Made by a program: the position numbers and the translations under genes
Assembly: GCA_946411895.1 (NCBI GenBank)
Contig: CAMKFP010000003.1
Location: forward strand, 1 to 37,517
DNA from: an uncultured Caryophanales bacterium
GTDB taxonomy: Bacteria > Bacillota_I > Bacilli_A > RFN20 > CAG-826
Direction: 5' to 3'
DNA length: 37,517 nt
Shown: positions 7,468-16,779 of the stretch, piece by piece
How positions within the stretch are numbered: the stretch's first letter is position 1
Layout of the letters: every line of letters begins with the position of its first letter
The notes under the pieces: model-generated
Told to the model about the DNA's origin: nothing
The model's input: only the letters and a program-made list of their open reading frames with translations
The model's database searches: none

Positions 7468-9564
7468 ATGGGCAAATTGAGATTTGTTATAACAAATACA
7501 TTACTTTGGGTGTCTTTAATTTTCACCTGCTTCTTTTTAGAAGCTTTCCCGTGTTATTTAGAAGCCCCATATAACGAAGTGGGAGGATTCCAAAATTCCA
7601 CTTTCTTTGTGCTCACTCTCATTTTGCTTTTGCTCTATCTCTTCTATTTCGTCTCCGAAAGGCGACATAACAAAGTTAGAGGAGATTTCTTATTACTCGC
7701 TTTATTCACCTCTTTGATGGTGACAATGAGCGTGGCAATTTGGATTAATCCAAATTATATCGAATTTGTGAACCAAACTTCGCTTAATGTTCATAGTGTG
7801 ACTTTCACATTTATGGATAAACTAAGATATAACATTCAAGCCTTCTTTGCTTTAACAGGCCTATACCTTTTGATGTTCTTCTACTCAAGAAATAAACTCA
7901 GGGCAAACAGCATCAACTGGTTAGCGTATGCCTTCATTTTTGTTTGTATTATCATTATCGGTTTATCGTTCTATCTTGATAGAGCAGCTTATTACGATAT
8001 CTTCGTTAAAGGTAACAGTGAGAAAACTATCACCTCCATTTGCGGTAATCCAAATAATATTGGTTTAGCTATGCTACTAACCATATTGGCGTGCATTATT
8101 ATCAATGGTAAGAAGTTCAAATGGTGGACATTTATTATTATCGGCGCGGCTGAAGTCTTTAATATGCTTAGCTTCTGCGCGACAACGATATTTATCTCAT
8201 TTGTTCTTTTACCAATCTACATGATTTATCTCATCTGCTACGCCTTTAAAAAAGGCTTAGCCTCTGGAACAGTAACAACGATTTTCTTCATTTTCTTCTC
8301 TTTAGGTCTTGTTTGCTTAATGCACTATGCCTCAATTGATAAACTTGGCAATGTCTCGAAAGCCTATCACGCAGTCTTCAATTATCTGAAAGATAAAGAC
8401 TTTGATACATTCACTAATAGAACTATTATTTGGAAGATTGTGGTTTCTTTACTTAATGAGAACCCATTATATTGGCTCTTTGGTAGAGGCTATAACATTG
8501 GTAATCTCATCCTTGGAAAAGGCTTACAGTGCTATTATGACGCGACTGAATCTGTTTATACATGTCACTCTGGATTTATCCAAACCATCTTCAATAGTGG
8601 TCTTATTGGCTTTGGCTTCGCCACTGCTGGATTTATCTATTTCATTGTGGCTTGTGTCCATCACCTCAAAAAGAAGAGAATTCGTTTCGTTTTTATATAT
8701 GTCCTATGCGTCGTCACATATTTAGCGCATAATGCGGTTAACGCAGCGAGATTCTTCGATGTTACCACAACCAATTTGATCGCTATGCTTCTTTTCTATC
8801 TCCCACCTGTCGTGGCTTATAAACAAGAGAAACATCCATCTCTGATGGAAGAAGTCTATCATTCCTCCAATTTCCAAAAGAGAGTGTCCGACAAAAACTT
8901 CACAGGTGCGATTGCCTGTGCTTGCGTTTGCTTGCTTATGACATGCTTGTTTGTGCTATGCACACCTTTTGCTTATGAGGGTGCATATGAGAATGCGAGC
9001 TTAAAGAACGTCGCCATTACGGTATTAGAGTATGTCGCAATCTCTGCGGTTTTCTTACCATATTTGCTCACTTTGTTCTATAGAAAATCTAAGACTTGGC
9101 ACTTCATCTTAAGAGTAGCTTTGCTATTCTTAATTGGTGGAGGAATTCTATTCATAGTGGCGTATTTTGGACCAAAGAATGGTTTGAGTGTTGAAACGCT
9201 CAATTGGTTGTTACCTGTTATTTATGCTGGCTACCTATTTGTTGTTCTGTTTGATTATGTCATTTTGTGCCGTGGCAAGTTCAGACACTGGATCAAATTT
9301 ACCCTTAGAGGTTTAGTGGTGGTGCCTAACTTTGTTCCACTTGCAACTGCGTTACTTGTTGGTCTACCAATCGTTTTATACATCCAAATGAATACCGCTG
9401 AAGTGTCGTTATTAACACTCTTTTCTTTAGTGGCCCTCTTCATCTTGGGATTTACGATGTTATACTTCCTCTTCCCATTCAAGAGTCAAAAAGAAATATT
9501 AAACGAGTTTAATAGGACTAAATATGCTAGACTTAAATACTCCTTGATTAAGGAGGAATACTAA
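7468..9564 (+). CDS. polytopic membrane protein, O-antigen ligase/polymerase (Wzy_C)-like
   Basis: 698 aa, many TM segments, central NRTIIWKIVVSLLNENPLYWLFGRGYN...CHSGFIQTIFNSGLIG typical of O-antigen ligase-like proteins. Confidence 0.7.
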   Translation: MGKLRFVITNTLLWVSLIFTCFFLEAFPCYLEAPYNEVGGFQNSTFFVLTLILLLLYLFYFVSERRHNKVRGDFLLLALFTSLMVTMSVAIWINPNYIEFVNQTSLNVHSVTFTFMDKLRYNIQAFFALTGLYLLMFFYSRNKLRANSINWLAYAFIFVCIIIIGLSFYLDRAAYYDIFVKGNSEKTITSICGNPNNIGLAMLLTILACIIINGKKFKWWTFIIIGAAEVFNMLSFCATTIFISFVLLPIYMIYLICYAFKKGLASGTVTTIFFIFFSLGLVCLMHYASIDKLGNVSKAYHAVFNYLKDKDFDTFTNRTIIWKIVVSLLNENPLYWLFGRGYNIGNLILGKGLQCYYDATESVYTCHSGFIQTIFNSGLIGFGFATAGFIYFIVACVHHLKKKRIRFVFIYVLCVVTYLAHNAVNAARFFDVTTTNLIAMLLFYLPPVVAYKQEKHPSLMEEVYHSSNFQKRVSDKNFTGAIACACVCLLMTCLFVLCTPFAYEGAYENASLKNVAITVLEYVAISAVFLPYLLTLFYRKSKTWHFILRVALLFLIGGGILFIVAYFGPKNGLSVETLNWLLPVIYAGYLFVVLFDYVILCRGKFRHWIKFTLRGLVVVPNFVPLATALLVGLPIVLYIQMNTAEVSLLTLFSLVALFILGFTMLYFLFPFKSQKEILNEFNRTKYARLKYSLIKEEY

Positions 9565-9565
9565 T

Positions 9566-10009
9566 ATGCCTGGAATTAAGATTATTGCTCAAAATAAAAA
9601 AGCTCACTTCAACTACTTTTTAAGTGACTTCACAGAATGTGGAATTGCTTTAAGAGGTACCGAGATTAAGTCTTTAAGAGTGCACGCTTGCTCTATTACC
9701 GATTCTTATGTTGTTATTAGAAACGGCGAAGCCGAGATTATCAATATGCATATTAACCCTTATGACCAGGGCAATATTTTTAATCATGATCCACTGAGAA
9801 CAAGAAAACTTTTACTTCATAAAAAACAAATCAAATGGTTTGAAGAAAAGGTCACTCGTGGTGGATTTACCATTGTCGCTACAAAAGTCTATTTTTCCAA
9901 AGGAAAATGCAAAGTAGAAATTGCTTTAGCAAAAGGTAAGAAGATGTACGATAAGCGCGAGACTATAAAGAAGCGCGACATCGAAAGAAGAATGAAAGAG
10001 GGAGAATAA
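9566..10009 (+). CDS. smpB: SsrA-binding protein
   Basis: FSLSDFTECGIALRGTEIKSLR-like SmpB signature, KGKKMYDKRETIKKRD. Confidence 0.96.
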   Translation: MPGIKIIAQNKKAHFNYFLSDFTECGIALRGTEIKSLRVHACSITDSYVVIRNGEAEIINMHINPYDQGNIFNHDPLRTRKLLLHKKQIKWFEEKVTRGGFTIVATKVYFSKGKCKVEIALAKGKKMYDKRETIKKRDIERRMKEGE

Positions 10010-11253
10010 TGAAGGACATCAATGAACTTCTCTCATTAAGAGAATCCAGTGATTATCAAAGAGATGATTTTGATGCTTTTCTTAGTAAAGAAAAGTTCTC
10101 CTTTAACTTGCCTTCTATTCATATCGCAGGCACAAACGGAAAAGGCAGCACCGCTAACTACATCAACAACATCTATCAAAAAGCTGGTTATAAAGTTGGT
10201 CTTTTCACCTCGCCTTATTTCTATGAAATAAACGAGATGATTAAGATTAATAACGAGCCTATAAGTGATGAACGAATTAAGAAATATATTTCAGAACATA
10301 AGAAACTCATGGAGAAATATAATCTCTCTTCTTTCGAAGTGATGACATATATTGCTTTAGAGTATTTCAAAGATGAGAAGTGTGATGTCTGTGTTATTGA
10401 ATGTGGCATGGGTGGAGAGATTGACGCCACCAATATCTTTGAAGCGTCTTTAGCCATCATCACATCCATCTCTTTAGAGCACACCGCCTTCTTAGGGAGA
10501 ACAATATCTGAAATCGCACTTAACAAAATCGGCATTGTCCATGAAGAGACACCGGTTCTTATAGATGAGTTTGACGAAGAATCCAACAACGTCATTGCTG
10601 AATACTGTCATGATAAGAAATCCAAGATTAATCTCATTGGTAAAACTAACGCGATTGTGCATCACGATGATGGAATTACTTTTGAGTATGGCATCTATAA
10701 AGATCTCAAGATTTCTTCTTTTGCGGAATACTCCGTTAAGGATGCTTGCTATGCGATTGAGGCTGTTAATTTATTAAACAAATTACTTCCTGTTTCTGAA
10801 GAGAATATCAAGGATGGATTATTAACCTCATATAACGAACTTCGTTTTGAGGTAATTAGCAAACACCCACTCTTCATCTTAGATGGTGGACACAATCCTG
10901 AAGCTTTGGATAATTTGAAAAAATCACTCATGAAATTCACAGATTTTAAACCAGTTCACACATTATTTGCTTGTTTCAGAGATAAGAATCTCCCAGCGAT
11001 GCTAAACACATTAGGAGAAATTTCTACGACTTTGAATTTAACTACTTTTGATCATCCAAGAGCTAGACAAATGGAAGATTATTTCTTATTCGGTGATGAG
11101 TATGAATTCAAGAGTGATGCGGTAGCAGCAGTTAACGAGTTATTAGCACAATATCCAGACGACATTATTCTAGTCACTGGCTCTTTAGCCTTTGTTAGTT
11201 TTATCAAATCACAAATCAAGGAGGGAAAGATTCATGTACCTAGTGAAGCTTAA
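10009..11253 (+). CDS. folC: folylpolyglutamate synthase / dihydrofolate synthase
   Basis: IAGTNGKGSTANYI P-loop, TSPYFYEINEMIKIN, DGGHNPEA. Confidence 0.93.
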   Translation: MKDINELLSLRESSDYQRDDFDAFLSKEKFSFNLPSIHIAGTNGKGSTANYINNIYQKAGYKVGLFTSPYFYEINEMIKINNEPISDERIKKYISEHKKLMEKYNLSSFEVMTYIALEYFKDEKCDVCVIECGMGGEIDATNIFEASLAIITSISLEHTAFLGRTISEIALNKIGIVHEETPVLIDEFDEESNNVIAEYCHDKKSKINLIGKTNAIVHHDDGITFEYGIYKDLKISSFAEYSVKDACYAIEAVNLLNKLLPVSEENIKDGLLTSYNELRFEVISKHPLFILDGGHNPEALDNLKKSLMKFTDFKPVHTLFACFRDKNLPAMLNTLGEISTTLNLTTFDHPRARQMEDYFLFGDEYEFKSDAVAAVNELLAQYPDDIILVTGSLAFVSFIKSQIKEGKIHVPSEA

Positions 11254-12022
11254 ACCAACCTTGAAGATTACTTTGGCTGCTTTATTTATGGCTCTTGCTG
11301 CAATCTGCCAGAAGGTTTTAGCTATTAACTATTTGCCTTTCGCGCCCTTCATGCGTATCTCATTTGGCGGGCCAGCGCTTATTATTTTAGCGAGCATACT
11401 TCTTGGACCTGTGTATGGAGCAGCTGTAGGTGCGGGTTGTGATATCATTGGCTTCATTGCTTTTGATCGTAGTGGTTTCCCATATAACCCGCTTATAACA
11501 ACTACGTATGCTTTATTAGGTTTATTGCCATTCTTCGTTTTCTATTTTGCTCGAAAGATCAAAAACGAGAAACTTTTGTTCATTTTACAAAATTCAATCA
11601 TGTTTGGACTATTTGTAATAGTCAGCATCTTCTTATTCACAACTGATTCATTTAAGGTCTTTTCAACCACTTATTCTTTAGAATTATGGCAAAAAATAGC
11701 GATAGTCTCTGGTCTATTTTCCTTAGGCCTATTGCTATCAATCTTTTTACTCATCTATAAACACAAAGCCCCACATAGAATGATCTATAACCTCTCATTT
11801 ACGATGTTTGTGGTGGAGATCATTGTTATGGTGCTTTATGGCACTCTTATGAAAGGAATAGTTTTTGGTTTCTCAACTTATGGCCCAATTCTTATTACTC
11901 AAGTAATTACGGCCTTTGTGAATATCGCTTTAAACACTGTGATTATTTCTATTGTTTTAGAAATGTTTCTCAAACGTTATGAAGCGTACACCGCTAATGA
12001 CAGAGAAAAGAAAACTTTATAA
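11234..12022 (+). CDS. ECF transporter S component, folate-type (FolT-like)
   Basis: LPFAPFMRISFGGPALIILASILLGPVYGAAVGAGCDIIGF; adjacent to and overlapping folC. Confidence 0.8.
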   Translation: MYLVKLKPTLKITLAALFMALAAICQKVLAINYLPFAPFMRISFGGPALIILASILLGPVYGAAVGAGCDIIGFIAFDRSGFPYNPLITTTYALLGLLPFFVFYFARKIKNEKLLFILQNSIMFGLFVIVSIFLFTTDSFKVFSTTYSLELWQKIAIVSGLFSLGLLLSIFLLIYKHKAPHRMIYNLSFTMFVVEIIVMVLYGTLMKGIVFGFSTYGPILITQVITAFVNIALNTVIISIVLEMFLKRYEAYTANDREKKTL

Positions 12023-12031
12023 AATAAAGAT

Positions 12032-12202
12032 ATGCTAGAAAACAACAAAACCAGATTAGAAGACGCTACTGAAGAAGAAATCCAAAACGATGATGGAAAA
12101 GTTCATTTCCCTCTCGCTGGAATTATTACTCTTAGTGTTTTAGTCGTGATTGTGATAGCTCTTATCATCACATTGCTTGCTTTAGGAGGTCCAGTTAAGT
12201 AA
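12032..12202 (+). CDS. 56-aa single-TM small protein
   Basis: MLENNKTRLEDATEEEIQNDDGKVHFPLAGIITLSVLVVIVIALIITLLALGGPVK*; TAATG overlap with next ORF. Confidence 0.6.
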   Translation: MLENNKTRLEDATEEEIQNDDGKVHFPLAGIITLSVLVVIVIALIITLLALGGPVK

Positions 12203-12948
12203 TGTTTAAGCTACTCGCTCTACTTCCATTACTTGCTCCAACCGCTGGCGGTGTTCTTTTCTCATCCCCAAAGATCCATGAAGGAACTTATAACGAAGAA
12301 CACTATGAAATCGTCTCAGGTGTCTTAACCTCTGTCAAAGATGCATATCTCGACGCTACTGAGCTTAGGATTTATGGTTCAGAATTTGACGATAATGCGA
12401 TAACTTCTATCAGTGATAATGCGTTTGATTCGATGACTAATTTGCAATCCATCATGATTTCAAAAGAGGTCACTTTAACAAGCCCAGATTTCTTACCAAA
12501 TACTGTGAAAAACTTGTATTTCACTGGCAAAACTGAGGAATTTTCTTTAAATAATCTTTCAGAAGTAGTAGTGGTCCATTACGAAGCTTGCGATGAAGGA
12601 TTCATCTCTAAATGGCACGCTGAGATCAGAGAATATAACGATACAACAGTCTCAATTTGTGACACTGTTTCTAAAGCACAATACAATGAATTTGCGGAGT
12701 TATATTCTAACCTATCTTATACTGGTGATTTTGAAACTGTTAAGCTATATCCTGACACTGAAGAATTCAATATTGGTGAGTCTATGAAGAAGCTCGCTGA
12801 TATCTATTCTCCAAGTAGTGATAGTAAAAATACCGAAAAAAATATGACTCAATCCTCAATGATTGTCCTCATCTTGATCATTGCGGCGATTGGTATGACT
12901 TCTATCGGTCTATTCTATGTACTCAAGGACAAAAAAGTTATTTCGTAA
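12202..12948 (+). CDS. secreted, C-terminally membrane-anchored protein with BspA-like leucine-rich segment
   Basis: Signal peptide, ITSISDNAFDSMTNLQSIMIS, C-terminal TM. Confidence 0.55.
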   Translation: MFKLLALLPLLAPTAGGVLFSSPKIHEGTYNEEHYEIVSGVLTSVKDAYLDATELRIYGSEFDDNAITSISDNAFDSMTNLQSIMISKEVTLTSPDFLPNTVKNLYFTGKTEEFSLNNLSEVVVVHYEACDEGFISKWHAEIREYNDTTVSICDTVSKAQYNEFAELYSNLSYTGDFETVKLYPDTEEFNIGESMKKLADIYSPSSDSKNTEKNMTQSSMIVLILIIAAIGMTSIGLFYVLKDKKVIS

Positions 12949-13019
12949 AGAAATTATTTACATGTGGTGCGCATAATGATAGACTTGTGGAGCAAACTTA
13001 AGATAGGAGTTTAAGATAG

Positions 13020-13166
13020 ATGAGAGAAAAAGTTCTTTTGATTTGCGAAGAGTGCTTGTCTAGAAACTACACAACTACTATCAAAAAAGAAGACAGTCAG
13101 CTCAAGACTGTGAAGAAGTATTGCCCTCACTGTGGAAAGCATACATTCCACAAGGTGAGTAAATAA
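13020..13166 (+). CDS. rpmG: 50S ribosomal protein L33 (zinc-ribbon, C+ form)
   Basis: MREKVLLICEECLSRNYTTTIKKEDSQLKTVKKYCPHCGKHTFHKVSK*. Confidence 0.92.
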   Translation: MREKVLLICEECLSRNYTTTIKKEDSQLKTVKKYCPHCGKHTFHKVSK

Positions 13167-13180
13167 TAAAGGAGGCCTTT

Positions 13181-13375
13181 ATGGGACTTAAAAGTTACGC
13201 AAAAGGTGTGGTCAAAGAAGGAAAGAGAGTTCGTTGGCCAAAAAGAGATGTGCTTATTCCATCTGTCGTCGTTGTTGTGATTATTGCGGCTATCACCGGA
13301 TTAATCCTTTTTGCTGAAGACGTTGCTGGAGCGCAAATTATTAAAATCTTACAAAGTGCATTTGGAGGCAAATAA
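13181..13375 (+). CDS. secE: preprotein translocase subunit SecE
   Basis: VVKEGKRVRWPKRD...single TM; between rpmG and nusG. Confidence 0.93.
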   Translation: MGLKSYAKGVVKEGKRVRWPKRDVLIPSVVVVVIIAAITGLILFAEDVAGAQIIKILQSAFGGK

Positions 13376-13376
13376 T

Positions 13377-14027
13377 ATGGCAGAAGAAGCAAAATTTACA
13401 GATACTACTACTGGTTTAAACGATGAACAACCTTCATCTAATAAATTAGGTGAAAAAGCTTGGTACGTTGTGAACACATACTCCACACACGAAAGAAAAG
13501 TGGCGTACAACCTTCAAAAACGTATTGAATCCATGGATTTAGGAAATTTAATTTTCCGTATCGTCGTCGCTGAACAAGAAGTTCCAGTCATGGATAGAGA
13601 AACTGGTTTACCAGCCACAACCGTGGATAAGGAAACCGGTCAAACCGTGACCAAGACCAGAATGAAGAACTTATATCCAGGTTATGTCTTTGTGGAAATG
13701 ATTATGACTGACTATGCTTGGTATGTCGTAAGAAACACTCCAGGTGTTACAGGCTTCGTTGGATCTTCTGGTAAAGGTACAAAGCCATTCCCAGTTCCAA
13801 GAGAACAAATCGAACCAGTCTTAAAGAGAATCGGTATGATTGATGAATCAATGTATGACCGTTACTCCGATGGTGACCTTGTTAAAATCATTCATGGTCC
13901 ATTTGAAGGAACTGAAGGCACCATCCTCTCCATTAATAGAGATACTGGTGAAGTGGAAGTTCAATCTATTCTCTTTGGTAGAGCTACTAATATTTCTGTG
14001 GACTTCACTGAAATCGAAAAGATCTAA
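13377..14027 (+). CDS. nusG: transcription termination/antitermination factor NusG
   Basis: AWYVVNTYSTHERKVAYNL, LYPGYVFVEM, PGVTGFVG, KOW motif. Confidence 0.95.
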   Translation: MAEEAKFTDTTTGLNDEQPSSNKLGEKAWYVVNTYSTHERKVAYNLQKRIESMDLGNLIFRIVVAEQEVPVMDRETGLPATTVDKETGQTVTKTRMKNLYPGYVFVEMIMTDYAWYVVRNTPGVTGFVGSSGKGTKPFPVPREQIEPVLKRIGMIDESMYDRYSDGDLVKIIHGPFEGTEGTILSINRDTGEVEVQSILFGRATNISVDFTEIEKI

Positions 14028-14040
14028 TCAAATTATTATC

Positions 14041-14072
14041 ATATTGGCCCTTTATAAGGGCCTTTTATTTTG
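14041..14072 (+). terminator. intrinsic terminator after nusG
   Basis: GGCCCTT tat AAGGGCC TTTTATTTT. Confidence 0.8.
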
Positions 14073-14197
14073 CCTGCCTATTTAAGTATTTTTTTAGCAA
14101 AAATACCGAATTAAAGTTGATTTAGAAAAACGGAAAGAATATGATAATTACAATAATTTTTACTCGTAGGCAGTAAAAGAACTGAAAAGGAGATTTT

Positions 14198-16025
14198 ATG
14201 AAAAAGAAATTTTTAACAGTTTTAGCCGTTTCCTTATTAACCACTGCTGTTGGGGCTTGTTCCCCTTCCCCAGACTCTGGAGGAGGTGGTGGTGGAAGCA
14301 CGCTTGATTCCGTCTTCGCTAATTTAAAGAAGTCCCCACTTGCTTTAGCCGGAACCCTTCATTCCACAATGACTTATGGTGAAGGAGAGGACCAAGAAGT
14401 CTATGATAATGGTACTTATGAACTTAAAACCATACTCACAGATTCATACTTCTTTTCCTCTAACACATCAGAATTTTTTGGTGAAATGGTAGAGGATAGA
14501 GTCCGTTATGACAAAAACCCTGGTGGTGGAGAAACCTTACAAATCCTTCTTAGCCCATTTACCAATCAGCTTGAAGCGATGGTCTATCAAGACTATACAG
14601 GACAATACATTCCATTTGATGCCTTGTTCTCTTACCGTTTCCGAAAACAAATTAGTCCTATCAGACGCCTCTTATATCGATACTGCATTCCTTGGCAATG
14701 TCGTGTTTGGTGGAGCGAATGTTAGATTGCCTCTAACAAAACTCGATATCGGTTTTGATAAAGATTATAAACCAACCACATTAGATATCGTTTTTGAAGA
14801 AGGAACGCCTTATTATTCTCAAAAACTTACTTATACCGGAGCATTTGTTGATGAAGCAACAATTGATCCTGATCCAATCCCGACTCCAAGAGCTCCTCAA
14901 GCTGGACAAGAAAAACTTCAAAGTATCTTTGATTCCTTACAAGGAATGAATTACACAGTGGAATTCTCTTGCTCTGTTGATGTGTATGAATATGAGTTCG
15001 ATGAAGAAACCGGTGAAGAAATCATGGTTAAAACCGGTACTCAAGATTCTACAGTTACCACCTATATCACTCCAGAGGGTTACTTCTATGATTTCGGTGG
15101 TTCTTTAGCAGAATTTGAACAAGCAGAAAGAACTGGTCAATTTGCCGATCACGGTGAAATCGAAACAGAAAAAGGCTTAGTGGAATTCAAAAGAAACGAT
15201 GATTTATCTTTAGAAGCCACTAGAACACCTCGCCCAATTAGAACCGTTGAACAAAAATTCGGTGATTATTGGAAATATTCCGCGTTAGCATTTGATGTTC
15301 AAGCTGATGGCTCATTTACTTTAGCCCCACAAAAAGGCTTTGATAATTATCTTAGAACCTCATTAATGACTGATGGTGAAGTCTATAGCCCAGCGTTCGT
15401 GCAAAATCTCTCTTTAACAGTTAACGAAGAAGAAAATACTTTATATTATCGTTATTCTGATGAACAAGCTGTTTGTGAAGCCACCATTAAAGATATCGGT
15501 ACAACCGTTTTACCAGTTGATACCTCTAATATCACTCCATATAACGCCCCACAAAGTTGGGATGATTATGAAGCAATTAGTAGTTGGAATGCTCGTCAAG
15601 TCGCTCAAATCGACTTCATTACTAAAGATCATCGTGAGGCGATCCCTTACATTTATACGCCATATGATTATGAAAAGAGTATGGATGGTGAATCTGATTG
15701 GGAATTCAATCCTGAAACCGGAGAAGTCATTGAAACTATAACTGGTATCCATTACATCAACATGACTTATCAATGCGATACATGCGCTGAAGCAGTTGAG
15801 GGATATAACTCCGCTATTGCTCAAATTGAAAGTGCTGGATATTTCACCTATGACGTCACTCAAGATGCTTATTATTGGGCTGATGAAGACATCGGCGTTA
15901 ACTTACTCCTTAGAGTGTCTATCACCGATAAGTTCAACGGTCAGCTCGCTGATGAACAATTCAAATATGGCATTGTTATCTATGTAGAGAACTTAGACTA
16001 CGTCTCTCCATGGGCACAATTCTAA
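14198..16025 (+). pseudogene. putative lipoprotein gene split by a frameshift near 14620-14650
   Basis: ORF 14198-14725 (lipobox TAVGAC) and ORF ending 16025 join as ...IPFDALFS/LTVSENKLVLSDASYIDTAF... in the +1 frame. Confidence 0.7.
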
Positions 16026-16039
16026 ACTAGTTTAGAAAA

Positions 16040-16078
16040 AGAAAACCCTTAGCCGATTGACTAAGGGTTTTTTCTTTT
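16040..16078 (+). terminator. intrinsic terminator
   Basis: AACCCTTAG ccgattga CTAAGGGTT TTTTC. Confidence 0.85.
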
Positions 16079-16086
16079 CGTTAATT

Positions 16087-16767
16087 TTATTTCTTTCTTT
16101 CTCTAGAGCCGTTAAGAGCTTCTCTAAAGGATCTGATATCTTTAGTAGTGCCGACAACGAAGATGTTGTCATCTGGAAGTAATGAGTCATTACCACCAGG
16201 GACGAATGATTTCTTGGCTCTAGTAATTAAGACGACAGAAACACCATATTTAATCTTTGGATTGAGTTCTGCTAAGGTTACAGGAATAAAAGCGCTATTA
16301 ACGATTAAGGAGACAACACTATATTTCTCGTCGAGTTTATAGAAGTCTTTATAATCATCATTACCTAAACGGTTTGCTAAAGCAATACCAGCAGCTTTTT
16401 GTGGAGTGATAACCTCTGTCGCACCGAGTTTTTTCATAATTGGGACATAATAGTCATCATCAACACGGACGATTAACTGATTAACGCCTAATTCACGAAG
16501 AATAACGGTTGTTAAGATAGACGCTTGAATATTAGAGCCAAACGCCACGATAGCGGCGTCTACGTCGCCAATACCGAGTTCAATTAAGGCTTGTTCGTCT
16601 GTACTATCTGCAATAAAAGCAGTAGGGAGAATTTCTCCCGTCTTCTTGACGGTCGCTTCATCATTATCAATCGCGATCACGTCTTTGCCATTAGCCACTA
16701 ATTCTTCGACCACGGCGTGACCGAATTGGCCAAGGCCAATAACAGCGTAAGATTTTTTGTTTGCCAT
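16087..16767 (-). CDS. K+ uptake regulatory subunit, TrkA/KtrA-type RCK protein
   Basis: YAVIGLGQFGHAVVEEL NAD-binding motif plus TrkA_C region. Confidence 0.93.
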   Translation of the reverse strand: MANKKSYAVIGLGQFGHAVVEELVANGKDVIAIDNDEATVKKTGEILPTAFIADSTDEQALIELGIGDVDAAIVAFGSNIQASILTTVILRELGVNQLIVRVDDDYYVPIMKKLGATEVITPQKAAGIALANRLGNDDYKDFYKLDEKYSVVSLIVNSAFIPVTLAELNPKIKYGVSVVLITRAKKSFVPGGNDSLLPDDNIFVVGTTKDIRSFREALNGSRERKK

Positions 16768-16779
16768 ATATACTTCCTC

